Of a stretch of 64,000 bases of DNA, positions 14,501 to 29,000 are shown piece after piece. The stretch is from Ascidia mentula. Lineage: Eukaryota > Chordata > Ascidiacea > Phlebobranchia > Ascidiidae. Location: positions 6,693,001 to 6,757,000 of the forward strand of contig OX387197.1 in assembly GCA_947561715.1 (NCBI GenBank). Direction: 5' to 3'. Numbering within the stretch: position 1 is the first letter of the stretch; the number at the start of each line of letters is the position of its first letter. Below the pieces are notes generated by a model. It was not told the DNA's origin, did not search any database, and was given only the letters and a program-made list of their open reading frames with translations. A program made the position numbers and the translations under genes.

Positions 14501-17500
14501 TCAAATCGTCCGACTTACGTAATGCTTGGCGGACGCGTGGCAAGCGTAATTAACGGTTTGATCTTCTCTATCGGGCACCGGATCGTCTTCTCTTGGGCGT
14601 TTCTTCGTTCGGCGCCGTAGAAAGTGGGGGCTGGTGCCGAAGTTGTTGTGATGAGTAATTCCAGTGTGGAGTGAAGCGTCCTTTTGTTGCCGTTCCGAGC
14701 CACTGCGTTCATCCACACTTTACATGTATTTAGTGTTTGACACTTTAAACCAATTGTGGCTTGTGGTGTTTTCCAAACTACCGCAGCCTTTGAACTTGCC
14801 AGCACGTTTTCTCGATATATTTTCGTCAGTTTTCTTTACCCCTTTCCTTTCTCAAAACCTATGCATTTACACAGAAGGTGGTTATTGTAAAGTCTACGGT
14901 TTGATGTTGTTTGCATTTTAATTTAATCACGTTCTCATTGTGAAAAGAACTATTATTCCAGATAACAATGCCGGGTGTGTTATTGATGTCCGCTGTTGTA
15001 CGTCACGAAGAATGTGAAAAGTTGTGACACTTTAGGTGCTCCTATTTGCAAAGGTTTCTATTTACCCGTCACTAGAAGAAAGATGGTACCCAATAACCAG
15101 AATTTGCGCTGGCGCAAGGCAGCAGGCTCTATTAACAATTCTTCATCAATGGCTCCTTGTGGGCGAGTTATCCCGCAGATGCGAGCAACGGCTTTGCATT
15201 ATTTTTACGGAGCTGACAGATTGACCAAACCTTCTTAAACGGTTCGTTTGATGTCCCGGCCTACCCCTAAACGCTTGCGACGCATCGATGGCATTGTTTG
15301 TAGGTTGCCAAAACCCGTTCACCCATGCCCAGCAATTGGCGGTTTCTGGTGTCAATGCAGGAGCCCTTTGGTCTTGGATTTAGCTTTAATTAGGAAGGAC
15401 AGTTTATCTTTAATTGGCTTAAATGCATTTTAAAATTGCAAATATCAGCGCATTTTGCGTCATAAATTGTTTTGGATTGATCGCATCCTGAATAAATATC
15501 CAGCTCATCTTATGTTTCTTATCACATAACTAGTTAAAATCTTGGGTTAAGTTCATCCAAATTCTTGAAAAGAAACATGTTTAATATAACGGGGTTTTCG
15601 CAAGTAAATACAAGTGAGTAGGTAAGAATACATTTTCACTCCAATGACACGCAGACTGGCTTGGGTACAACAGCAATATAGGTATATAGCGAACATGTTG
15701 CATGCTCTCACGTAGGCAGCTATTGTGTTGAAGATACAAGAAGACAAGCATATATTGCCAGCAGGTATACGTGAAAAAGATAAAAACTCCACCAGCAGCA
15801 GGCGTCAAAGCAAGCGCTGTGTGCCTAAACTAAGGCATACGTCATGTTTTGACTGAGCGCGTGTGTGCGAGCTCCTCATAAAACAAGCCTCTAATCCCGA
15901 CTTAAACATATCCACATTGTAATTGACGAGAAGGATACGCGCCCGAGAGAGCCTTATCGTATCTATCACAGCTTGGTTTCTTTCACAGAAAGGCCATTTC
16001 TAATGCAACGGATTACGTCGCGGCGCACAATGGTGGGCTATGTTGTCGGGCGTTGCTTTCTCCCGCTTTGTTAGTGTGTATGTTTACCTGGGAGAGCCAG
16101 GTTTATCTGTGAGGCCCCGTCGTTGTTTCGAGTCTTTATCAGCGAGCTTACAGTACGACGCTTTGTGCCGAGCGTTCGGTTGCCATCAATTACTTGAGCC
16201 AGCCTTGCTTGGCTAATTAGACGGCGCCGCGTGGCAGCAAATATGTACTCTAACAATCACGCCAGTCTCACAGCCAAGCACACTAGGTCTTGAATCGCAT
16301 TACGCAAAACAGGCTGCATTGTTTTCCCGTCCAATCATCTGCCGTTGGATGGCAAGGCATGTACCTGCTTATCCAACGTGCAAATAAATATCCGATCGTC
16401 AAAGGCTGGGGGCAACTGAGGTCCCACAAAACACTTGCAATGTTGTAGGCCGCGGTGTGTGCTCTCACGGGTCTGATTACATTTTTTCCGTGGTATAATC
16501 GATGGATCAATCGATAGGCGTAATCTTTACTGTACGAGGCGTTGGGATTAAAATCAAACTGCATAGTTTGTCAGCCTGTTTTCTCGGAAGGCGCCCTGAC
16601 GCATAACTGATCAGAAAAGGCCATTTGTGAATGATTTTGGTTCACGAACATGGGCAATTACTATTCGCAATTTTTACTCAAATTTTGTTTTGTGAAACAT
16701 CGTTAACATTCTGGTTGCCACAGGCCTTCAGTTCGCTTCTGTATGGTTGCGCTGCACAATCAAGGCAAAACAAGCATATGCGGGTATATTCGCAATAACC
16801 TTTTGGCACGTGTGAGTGTGACACTGACCATTTTCAGCACCATTGAAAATGTGTGTCAACGTTTATGTCCTCCAGATGGTCCATACGACACCTTTTTTAT
16901 ATATTATATTTTTTTTATTCTTCCAAAATACACCACGCACAAAGCTGGCGACTATAATCACATATCTGCACCAAGTCCTCTCGCAATATAAGCGGCGATT
17001 TGTTTTCAGTGAGTACTTGTGATACGGGTCGGCTCAAGTTTGTAAATAATCAGCTGAAGCGTCAAGAAAAGTGGCGTTCATGACCCAAACGGCTTACCGG
17101 ATTACCTTTGCTTTGAAAACACCACTTGCGCGCTTCTGGAATCGCAAACGAAAACAAATTGCGTTGTTATTTTTTGTCAGCTCCTAAGACTTATATGGCT
17201 ACTTTTTAGGAAAGATACGCAATCATATCATGAATCGTATTTGTCTGATTTTTTTTCAAATTTTGCGCTAAATTTTAAGATTGGAACCTTCACAACGTTG
17301 GTGTTTAAACTTTAAATCTATTGAACAACAAATAAATCTAGGTGATCTTGTTGTGCCTTTCAACCTTATGGCCGCCAAATTCTTCTGTGGTCACTTATAG
17401 AACCTAAATCGCATCTTTCACTAATCTATATCGTTCTGCGAACGTTGCTTGAAAACCAAGGATTTATTAAAAATTCCCAATTGAATTTGTTTTCTGTTCG

Positions 17501-20000
17501 ACCATTTTGCGTCAATGGAGTTTTTGAAGACAGATAAAGCTCACTGCATCACGCTGACATAGAAAAACAATCTGTTGAAAGCAACAACAACATTTATGGA
17601 TCACACTGTAATTTGTGGGCCTATCTTAACATTATAGTTGAACATTACATGGAAATGTGAGAAAGTTTTTTAAAACAACATGGACTTTTACGAGTACTGC
17701 AAAACACCACCTCCTCTAACACGGTCCCATAAGATTGGGGGGTGTAGCTGTTGCTGCGCATCATACTAATCTATAGTAATGGGGGCATTAATAGCAAAAG
17801 GGGCCCAGGAACATCAGTGTTTGCTGTGAAACGGTTAGATTTCAATCATATAGACTAGACTTCACCTTTAATTCCATGTGATCTTCAAACAAATGTTACC
17901 AAAGGCGCATTTCTCTCTTCCAGGGCCCTGATACAACGTTCTTTATGTTCTACTATTGTAACTTCAGCAATTCGTGACAGAAGTCATGACCAGCATGGCG
18001 GTTGTGTGGAGAAGCTCGCTTTTGCGGCAATGACGACATCCACGGCAAGTCCGGACATCCTAAGGAGTTCGCATTCCTTCAAACCAATAGAAGATTTAAT
18101 TGGTTGATTTGCCGTTTTCCAACGTAAGCTTAGTTCTTAATCTGGAAAATTCTGAGTCTCAAAGCCACCCCCGTGAGAACTTGCAAAGTGAAACTCGTCG
18201 GCGATACTGAATCACCCGAGCCTACGCCAGGCAAGCGTAATTGCATTATGGAGCTCAACCCAATCGCGGTAATTCACTGAATCAGATCGTTATCAGCGAC
18301 ATGAAACGGCAACGGCACCGCGACACATGTGTGACCAACCGCTTTTTTATCGCCCTACCGCCTTTCTCCCTCCGACCGCCGACACTTCTCTGCCAAGTGC
18401 GTCAGTTTTGAAGTGGTATCTACTTTTGTGGCGGGTGCAGCTGACAGCAATAACATAAAAATTCCCTTTTGCATTCGAAAATAAACTCTGCGTTTGTTAC
18501 GTCACGTACGTGCCGAGCTTCCGATCGCCAATTTGTTACTTAATGGAGGAGGCTGTGTTTTTCCTATCGCCGTCTTGTGACTCATATTGATAACACATTT
18601 TCCCTCTGACGAAATATAGAGTTTCTTATCGGAAGTAGAACATGCTGTGACATCGTTTAATTATTTTGCATTGTTTAAAAATATTTCAAATTATTTTTGT
18701 CGTTTCGTGTTACAATGGGTTCAGATTGTGACAACGATGTAACTCATTTTGGTTGAAACGATATTTTCCAAGTACCAGTACTGGTCATAGCCATACAACC
18801 TTGCTCATAACCTTACACCCAGGCGTTCTCTTTCACGAAAAAAATAGGTTCTATCAGAAAAAATGACCAACTAAAACTAAAAATAAGCATGTAGCCATGT
18901 TTGATTGGTTGGAAAATTCTAAAAATGGCACCACTTAGCCATATATGTTGTCGTACCTCTTCATGCGGCAATTGCAACAAATTTTGTTATGTTAATGTTA
19001 TTTTACAAAACCTCTACTACTAACCTTAGTTTCTGTTCACAAAAACGATGAAACGTTAGAAAAAACTTATGTTAGATCCCTTACAAATACAATGGCTCCT
19101 TTATTTAAACGCGTGCGCGTGTGGGAAGGCACTGCTCCGTCATTCGTGACCCCTACAGCCATGATCTATATGTGTTTCACCCACAAAATCCTCTTCCATC
19201 AATCTCCGTGGATATTTGGATTCAAAACGCAACGCATTATTACGTCACAAACGCGAAATGCGTCCTTAAATCCGAAGAAACTTTACTTATTCTCAGTTTT
19301 CGTGATTCGCAACGTTGGGTCACCGACCGCGTTCTGTTTGAATCATTGAGGTTGTGTTTATTCAGAATCAGACGATACGGGTGTTTCTTGTGCGGTTTTC
19401 TCCCTTTCCTCCAACCAACAACTCACGATCAACTTAACGATTTTGACCTAAACCTTCGTAACTCGGATAGGACAGATGTACGTCCATCACCATGCCCTCG
19501 TTTCTCTTGGTGGGCGGTCTCTGTGTTGGGTTGTTTTCTCCTTTGATCTATAGGAGAAGGAAATATTAATGCTATATTCACAATCTTGCATATTTGCCAT
19601 CGTAATGTAAGTGTTTCGAACAATCTGAAAATGATGAACTTACAGCTGCGTCGAACAACTCCCTTGTATCACGTGATGTTATAACATGTCGCCGCGTGAA
19701 AACCGTTTGGCAATAGTTCCAATAGGAAACTTTACCTGGTATGCAAAGTGTTTCTGACCGTACTTTTCTGTATGGCCATGTGTTTTTGTAAACATTCCGC
19801 GTATAATTTTATAACCAATAATTTACTTTTGATAAATAATTGACTAAATATTAAATCATTCTTGGTAAATGAATCCAGAAATGTGAAAAATGTACTTTTA
19901 AATCATAAAAAATTCGAATTCGAAACATTCATTTCTCCGTATCGCCCATCCCTACACGATATATCTGTCAGGATTGGCAGATCTTAAAACTGCGATAGTT
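8581..20000. other. Non-coding stretch
   Basis: No exon recognised. It holds a pyrimidine-rich tract at 10583-10648, a CRE palindrome at 10717 and CpG-rich patches around 10,700, 14,550 and 16,200. The 162-codon minus frame at 9665-10153 has no domain, signal peptide or repeated motif and overlaps a plus-strand open frame, so I do not call it. Confidence 0.45.
10583..10648. repeat. Pyrimidine-rich tract
   Basis: Sixty-six bases that are almost all C and T, broken by about four G residues. Such tracts can form triplex DNA or act as promoter or splicing elements. No gene is recognisable nearby, so the role is unknown. Confidence 0.7.
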
Positions 20001-23000
20001 TAATGCCCAATTAACCGCACCGGAACGTGTTACAAGTGTATATACCGACAATGTCATTGCCCTTGTGGGAAGGACACACGTATTGCAAACGCTCTAACTC
20101 TAACCACTAATACACGTTAAGAGTGTCGAGTTACTATTCTCCTATAGCTTTCTCATCAAATGTTTGCTTGGGCAGGATTGTCATGGTGTAGCTATGCACT
20201 ATTTCATCATAACTTGTGTTGCTACTCCCCGGCGTGTTATCTTCTACCGCAGCCTTTTGTGGATTGTCTGGCACATTTGCGACATAGCCGTGTGTACGTT
20301 ATGATCGTAATTTGTTCTACGTGTATTTCTGAATGCTTAATTGAACCGCATTGCAAAGAGTTTGCCTGAGACAAATGATATCGGCAAATTATCGGCACCT
20401 GGGTTGTCGTGTTCACACAAAAGGGTGTTTGAGAAAAGCTGGGATGCAGCTAATCCACTTTTTGTCAATGAAAGTAATTGTTGCATCTTGTTAATGAAAA
20501 GTTATTGTATATGCGCAAAAATAGCAATAATATTCATTGAGAGCTCCAGACAAATTTCCTGTCTATGATTTGGGTGAAACCCAAACGGTATCACAAAACA
20601 GTCGTTTGGCAATAGTGCACTCCACGTGGGTTGTCTCTACTGTTTGGTACCCAGTTGGGTATTCTACTGTTTGGTACCAAGAGCTGCACTGGCGAGACCT
20701 TACATGTCAAAACAGTGTGTACACCTGTCTGCAGCTCTCCATGGAAGGTAATTATATTTGCGAAAGTACATTGTAACCACTTGAGGTAAAACAAACAAGT
20801 CTTTGTGGTGTTTCATCACTCAGTGATTAAGAATGACGTAACGCCCAAACAAACTTGATGAAATGAGAGCCTCATTAAAAATGTATCGCACAAACGCCAC
20901 ATGCAAATACATGAACAGGAAGTGTACGGCTTTTCTCATAACTATTCATCTCCCAAAACATAAAACTAACCCCCAAGTGCGAAACTCCATCAGAAGGAGA
21001 AAGAAAGTGAATATGAAAGCCCTTATTGTGCCATTATTTTGTTACCGATAGGAGGCAAAAATGTTATGTATTCGCTTTCAACAAGTATGATATACTTAAC
21101 AGGCCAATGCGCGGCAGTATGCGTTAAAATATTCAGGGACGAACGTGGCAGTTGTGCCGTGTGAACTGAAAATACACCCGTTAAGAAAACTTAACATTTT
21201 ACTTGACATGCTAAGATAACTTAACATTTGCTAAACTTCCAAACATATGCGGATGCGAAGCATTCCGTTGAATTCGGGGTCAAGTACTTCGTGACGTCAA
21301 TTAACCCTCAAAAAGGTCAATACTTGTCCAACGTATTTGAAGAATTCACGCTTGTAAAATAAATTTAAAAATTCCGTAGCTTAAAACATTTATTCGACAA
21401 AGTCTGTTAACAAAACATACTTCTTTTGGGGGGGCTTATCCATGTAGCAGCTGGACGCCATTTAACTAATTCACAAAATTAAACTTGACTGTGCTGCTAA
21501 GTACGTTTCAGTGAAATTTTTGCATTCATGTCATATGTTGTACGTAGCATTTAATATATTTAACAATTCCGACTTAATTTGCCAGGGAGTGTCACTTTTG
21601 AATACTAAATATTCCTCAATAAATGTTTCACTTTGAATGCTTCAATTTTTATTTTAACAAGCTTGATTTAAAATTTGCACTCAATTGTGACATCACAATG
21701 AGGTCCATTGTGCCACGTTGGAGGGATTTCTGTCGACTCGCTTGGCCGCGCACGCTTGCGACTATGCAGTCGTGTGTGACACAATAAAAGAGCACTTTCT
21801 GGTAAATATAACCTGCCGGTATCTATTTTGGCAAATGCCGGCTCGCCAAACTTTAAGGTTTAATCCCTCTCGGGCGAAATATTTTAAAATATCACAACCC
21901 GCATGTGACGCCATGCAACGTCACAGGTCTGGGCGTTTTGGCCCGCTTACGTCAGAGCCTGCACGCATGAAGTGATGTGACAATAAACATTTTTCCGTTT
22001 ACCCGAATTGAAAGTGAAATGGCGACCTTAACGGCTTGATATAAATGGTTCGAGGTCGCTATTTATAGACACATAACACATGGATTTGCAACCTTTGGAT
22101 GTTTCCATGCAATATGATTTTATCTACTAACGGTATAAAGTACAAAAACATGATTTTGATGCACCATCGTTCCCAATTTACAATCAATTCAACATTTATA
22201 CATATATGGCGAAAATATGTTCTTGCTACCATGGTAGCAACGAATATCTCGTCGGCAGCACTATAACTATCAGTAGGTCATATCGTTTTATGGGTTTATG
22301 GTCTTGGTGTCAATGTCCGTTATACGATCGTTTTATCACCCACAGAATGCAGATTCTGTTATCGAAAGAGATATCCATCTATTGTTTTTAGGGCTTAAAG
22401 CCGTTTTTTTAACAAACAACAACAAAAAGTTGCATTGCGATTTTTATTTTGAACTAATCCCAAAAAACGAAAAATACAAGAAATAAATAAAATTACAGAA
22501 ATGATCCAAAACTACTTACGAATGGAAATACTGTTGCTAAATCTTAAATAGCACTGATGTCATCTTGATTTTAAGCCAAGATTACGTCAACTTGAAATAG
22601 ATTGTCTAAACAGATTTGTGGGTTGAAGTTTTTGACCATAAGCCGAGATGGTCCAACCAACAAGCTTGAAAATCACACAATGTTTCGTATAATTATTGTA
22701 TTTTTTAAAAAAAACGCCCATTTGATCAACTCGAACGTTTTAATCAATGTTTTACAAGTCGCCACTTTGATTCCTTTACTTGACATCAAAAGAATCACCG
22801 CCATCGCCAATAACAGCAAACCAACTACGTCATTGTATATCTGGCAGTCGATTACAAGACCGACATTTCGGTTGCAGGCAGATTAGCTTGCACGCGTCTT
22901 GCTTCCACCCCATTCTCCTTTGGTTTGTGCCAACCGTTTATGACGTCAATGGCGGTTTAACATGGGGTCGGAGGGCACAGGAGGATGAGCAGAATATATT

Positions 23001-26000
23001 AACTCTTAGACGTTTTTCGGCGAGCTTACATCACAATATTATTTCCGGCCTTGTGAGCGAGTTAGTGAAGAGCCCCGTTGTTAATTTTTTCTTCGTTTTT
23101 TTTCGTTCACCCGTGTGTCGAAAAAACACCAACAACAAACGCACTAAGAACGTGATTCAGAACTTGCGTCGCGCGAGCCAAGCTCGTGACATCATAATAA
23201 GGCCCTTGTCTTTTGTGTTCGCGCTTCCGAACCGGTTCACTGCTAAACTAGCAACCAGATACACCTCCGCTCTTCGCGCCGTTTAATCTGAATGAGCTGC
23301 GAACGAGGCGGTAAATATACACGAGATATGGACAGAAATCACTCATATGGGATCCAGTGTTGTGGTATTTTAACACAAGACTTATCTCTGGAAACACTTG
23401 TTTAAGCTTTGTACATGTGGTGACGTTGAAATTTCGTCATGACCTGGTGACAACTTAATTGCAGTCTTTAGCAGTCTCGCTTCTTGTGTTTTTTTAGCGC
23501 GTCATTGCCATTGGTTCGGTGTCTGTTTCTCGCATGTGAGTTTAAGGAAGTTACAAATCCTTTGTTCGCACCAAAGGTGAAACTTTCGTTGCACCGGAGT
23601 GACGTCAAAGTTCCAAAATATCTTCCGAATTGTTTTCTGTAAAGTTCGACGACCCCATATTTTCACTGCAACCTCAAAAAACACAGACGAATATTGCAAA
23701 ATGACAATTGAAAAAAATTAAAACACGCATAATGAACTATCGCCAAACAAATAAAAACATGTTTTTTGTAAAGTATGAAGAAGCAAAAAATGAATAACAG
23801 CTGTTTTTCGCATTTTCTCAATTTTTCTCAAATATTTGTAATCCGTCCGACGGCAGAAAAACAGTTTTGACCTTTTAAAATCACCGCGATGACCTTGTAA
23901 ATATATCGAATCTGAAACGTCACTCTCAAATGACTGTACACATTCAAGGAAATCCTTGCCGAACCGAAATGCGTCATAATATAACTATAGCTACAATACA
24001 TGTTTCATGGCCGCCTAATGGTCTTCGCGTGTGTTTATTATGACCAAGCAACGTGAGGTGTAAACGGCGGTCCCTGGCCTTCCTCGCCTGCATGACAGGA
24101 GTTCATTAAAACCGTGTTCCTCAACCAGCCAAAACAAATTTCCTTCGGATCTGCTGTGTTTGTGTAAAGCAACCGAAGGTCCCTGCAGCCGCATTGATTA
24201 TTTTGCCTCAATTAGCGGTGATTGCATTGATTGATGTTTGGACGAAATAGGCTTCAAAACTGCTACGCATAGGGTTAAGTATGTCAGTGTCTGAGGGTGA
24301 TGTTTACTTGAATAATTTAAAAATGTCGGACTTGATTTAACTGAAATAACCGATGGCTTGGGAACAGTAAAATTATGTCCATTCTACAGAAATTTCCGTC
24401 AAAAACAGATGAATTTTCAATGTATTTTATCAGGGTGAAAGTGGGTTTTCGCTGAACTCACACGAAATAAACACATTTAGGGCTAATATATTTTGGGTGG
24501 GATGATATTGTTTACACCAGTCCTATACAAATGTAAATACGTTCATTGCAACATATTGGTTGTGAAAAAATGTTTTGGGAAATACCATTGGTATAGCTTG
24601 GAGGAATGCAAGGGATAACAATGAGGGGTAAAGTGTATTGAATTTGGTTCGCCAAAGTATTTTTTCTCTAAGAATAATGCAACGAACAAATGATGTCATC
24701 AACCTTGCTTAGCAACGTCATCAATCATAATTACTCAAAACGCAGATCTTTATGAGGCCTGAGCTTTATGGTTTGCTTGACGCCACGCTGATTGCAGAAA
24801 GACGGCAACAGTAGCTGGAATATTGTTTACTAATCCAATTAGTTGATGTTTGGGAGTTATGAAAAGCCCCAAGACCACCCGGACGTGGGCCCATTTATGC
24901 CCTCTGGGACCACCCTGCTTTTGGGCTCGGATTTAGTTAGCAGCGGTTTGAAAACAAAAAGGACAGCACTTGTTCTGGAACTTTCCCAGCTACTCAGTCG
25001 CCGCTTGAATTGACGTAACCTTCACAACAACGCTCGCTGCACTGGTGTGAAAGCGATTGAACGACGTGTGGCAATCACGTGTTTGTTGCAAAACGCGCTT
25101 TTCTTTGGTGTTCAACAGAAAATCCGCACCGCGAGCTATTGGCACCGGGATTACTGTGGTTAGACTTTTGTTTACTGCCGCTTATTTTTATTAATTCATG
25201 ATTATATGATGGGTTTCAGACCACCCGGTTCGGGATCCGTTATTGCGATTTTTGTCGAACCTTTGTGAATGAATCGTTGTTTTGCATCTCAGCTTCAGCC
25301 TCTTTTTCGAGGAAGAGTGTTAGATACCGATTGCGGTCTTATACGGCGTGTTTCTCCATGCTGGTGTGAATGCGACGCGGTTGTCGACGCCTCGCAACTT
25401 ATTTTCGTCCCGCCGCATGTTGGCAATTAGTGTGTATGGTTGCTCGTGGAATAAAACCTCAAATGCTATTTGGGTTTGGACCTGGGAATTGATAACAAGA
25501 GATTTATTAACGGGGAAATGTTGATATGAACGCCATTAACACAAAACACACAACGTTCTTTTCGTGACAGTGCAGCCTTGTACGGGGTTGTGTATCAAAA
25601 CAGAAACTTTGTTCATTGTAGTTGGCACAGTCGCGTTTATTCAATGTAAAAGCTTCGGATAAGGGAAATGGAGAGTAAAAAGAAAAAGGCGACGAAAGGA
25701 AGACGCTCAGAGCTTCAGCGCGAAGGTTCAACGCTAATGGGTGTTTGGCATCCTTCGATTCCATACGACTCACGCATCGTTTTGTATTTCTTCTCCCTTT
25801 CTCACTATGATTGTTTGTATGTTAGAGTATGTGTAAGCAAAGTCATGGGAGAGTAACACACTATCGCCCAGCTGAAGCCTCAGTCTTGATGACGCAACAA
25901 TGACGTCACAGAAGTTGGTTGAAGCATCTGGTTTGAGGAATTTCGCTCCTTGGAATTCCGACGTTTGTTGAGTAACTACTTTGGGTTGCCCAACTTCAGA

Positions 26001-29000
26001 GATCTCAATTTCCGCGAGATTTTTTCCTCCCTGTAACAAAAGGTCTGTGGTCGAGGCTTCCCTTGCGTTCCCTGGTAACAGGGACCCGTCGGACGGATGT
26101 CAACAGCTTCCATGTACACAAGAGAAGAAGGCTCCTGTGGGAAAATCGATTTTATGAGGTTTCGCGACAAGTATACGGATTCAAGTTCAGCCTTGAGTCG
26201 GGATTTTTTCACCAACTTGTGACACGGTTTATGTTCTTTTTGAAGAAATAGCGAAATTACGTAACTCCTTTAGATCATTCAGAATACGCGAAATTCAAAG
26301 AACTCCATCCAATTCAATGCGGATGATCCGGATGTGATGACTGAGTCACAGTATCCCGACAAACTCGCATCGGAAGGAATTTACATCCCATTTCATACGA
26401 CCATTTATAAGTTGCGTCTCATAACAATTCAGTTTCGGTGATACTTAACCTTCGTACGCCCGCCTTATATAACCAAACTCATATGCGCGAACCAGACGTA
26501 AAAATACACATTACATCACAGCCAAACCTTAAACGAGGTCACTAAAACAAATTGCTCTCGTGCACAAGCATACACTTAGCCCACTTCAAGTTCCCCGCAA
26601 GTTTAGAAAACATTATGAGGGCATTGTAATACAAAGGAAATCGCGATCATCGAAGCGATATGGACCGGCTGCAAATGGATTGAGCCATCGCAGAAATGAT
26701 CCTAATCGTGCGTTTTCTTATTCTATGCCAACCAGTTCCCCTTATTGATCTTAGGACCGTATATTCACCAAACACACGCTCAGTTTCTGGCACCTTGAAA
26801 ATCAGGTGCTCGCATAAGTTTACTTGCCGCCTGAGGGGCCAAGTTTTGGATTTCCGGGCCAATTGTTCAGCGATTGTCTTCTCGAAGATACCGCGCCCGT
26901 ATCGTGCGGCTTTGACGCGTTTCATGTGGTTGACGTTCAATTGTCGTTGTCTGTGGTCGCAAAACGACGAGTTGAAAAAGTTTGCCTTGCTGGGCCTTGG
27001 TCTCAATTGCTGGTTAGATACACGATACCGCACCCTGTGAGGTGCAGTTTTAGATGGGTTCGTATCGAAGTCAGGGGTCCTTTGTGTTGACGGTTTGTTT
27101 ATAGTTGCGGTGACAAGGCGGCGTCTCAACTTGTGAAAGAGTCTGCAATCGACAGTGAGAACAGCATCGAGATACTGTGTTCGAGACCTTTACAGCGTTT
27201 TGGTAATTGCACCTCTTTGAAAGTGTTTATTTGGTCCATCAACCGAAACTGAAGGTTGTCAAACAACATGTGTATTTTTTTGTTTTTTTGCATAAAGTTA
27301 CATGGTACACATTTTCGTGGCATGGGCGCAATGCATTTAAATTCGTGTTACGCTTAAAATCCTAACAATCCACTTTAGCACGATGACAGCATTTGTGCGT
27401 TTGAATGCGGCATTTGTGAAAACCAATAATTATTCAAAGCACCGAAGATTATATCTTGTACACTGCAATTACGTCGAATATTGCCATACTTCTGGCATTA
27501 ATCGATAAAACCGTTTCCGGAAAGCGCACTTCACTTTTCCGACCCACGTTTTACATTTAAGAATTTGTAAGGTTACAAACTTAAGTTTGTGCATCTTAAT
27601 GTGAATAGCGTCCCGTAAACCGCTAAGCATTTTTTTCTTTCATATGGCTATGTGTGTCATTGGTTAGGTTGATTTCGTGATATTCCAGTATTTTCCGCAT
27701 TTAGAACAATGATTTAATGCATAAAAAGCTTCTGTGTGTACTTGTATATTCTTGTACTGGTATAACGTCTGCAAACATTTAAAAGTAAGAAATGAAAACA
27801 AGATCAGTTTTCTGTGGAGTGCTTGAACTGTTTATTTTTTATTCACCACCGTCTCCGAGTCAATACTATTTTGGCACTTTTTTGATAAATTCTTGTACTT
27901 GAAACCAGATAGCGTGCCAGGGAGCTCAGATTACGTCCAAACAGGATGTTTTGGTCTTTGTGCATCAGAGTTACTTGGCATTGGGGCGAATCGCTTTGTC
28001 ATCCGGTGTAGTGCCCGAAGCAGGCGTCAGAGCCACTGTATTTGTTACATGTGGTTTTTAGGGCTTATGTCTGCGCGTAGTTTTGTAATGAGTCGCGTTC
28101 CCTCGATCCTTTTGCGCATATTCTGCGAGTGTATTCCTGGGTTGATGATATCAGTGCACTTGAGGTGCATGATGGTGATTTAAATGTCCGGTGCGCGATA
28201 CAATACACTGCGTGATACAGACGATATGAATTTGCTATGTTTTCTTACACGATATATGAAACCAATCTGCGTGATTCGAATAATGACAATTTCTTATAAT
28301 AAGACTCTGAACACACATTGTATTCATTGCCTTTGTTTTTTTAATCAAAGATACATTGCCCAGTGCTCTTAAAATGTTGTAATTACGATAAATTGTAAAC
28401 GTTTGCAGACTAAGTATAGCACGTAATCACGAGTGTGCAGTTAAAGCAACGAACCTCCATCAGACCTACATCGTTTTGTATATCTGCGGGTTAAGGTTAC
28501 GTGGCCATCCTTGGGTGTTACTCGCCATACCTCCAACGTTTATTATCACTTTGTTAACGCACCTTAACTTTGTATATCCTCATTGAAATATTTTACCTTG
28601 TGACCCGACAACAGCTTCTAGACAGCATGCTTAACATAAACGATCATTTACTGGAAAGCCTTTTGACGTCAAAGTGTATCCTTTATTTATCACAGTAGAC
28701 AACCTTAAAACCGTTTTAATTGTTCGCGTTAAAAGGTTTGGCCGATTTGTTCCGCAACCGTGACGGCTCTAAATGCGCGGAAAACTTCTCGGGCCGGTAT
28801 TACGAAGTCCCATACCTCGAAGACTCCTTTACGCTTCCGCCTATAAATAGACGTTTACGTAACGCTTGGTCGGTGCAGCGTCGGTGAGCTTGTTTCTCGT
28901 TTCGCGAGCAGCTGCATCAAGGTTACGGATTTCAGAGAGAACAATGTATTTTTTTCAGCGCCGGCACTCATCGCCTGCGAACCGTCGGATTCTGCGAGCT

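Noticed and set aside
22780..23286. 168-codon plus-strand open frame
   Set aside because: It overlaps another open frame, crosses a CRE site and CpG-rich DNA, and shows no family features or splice logic.
26647..27129. 160-codon minus-strand open frame
   Set aside because: Overlapping plus-strand frames are equally open; the composition is arginine-rich shadow sequence without motifs.
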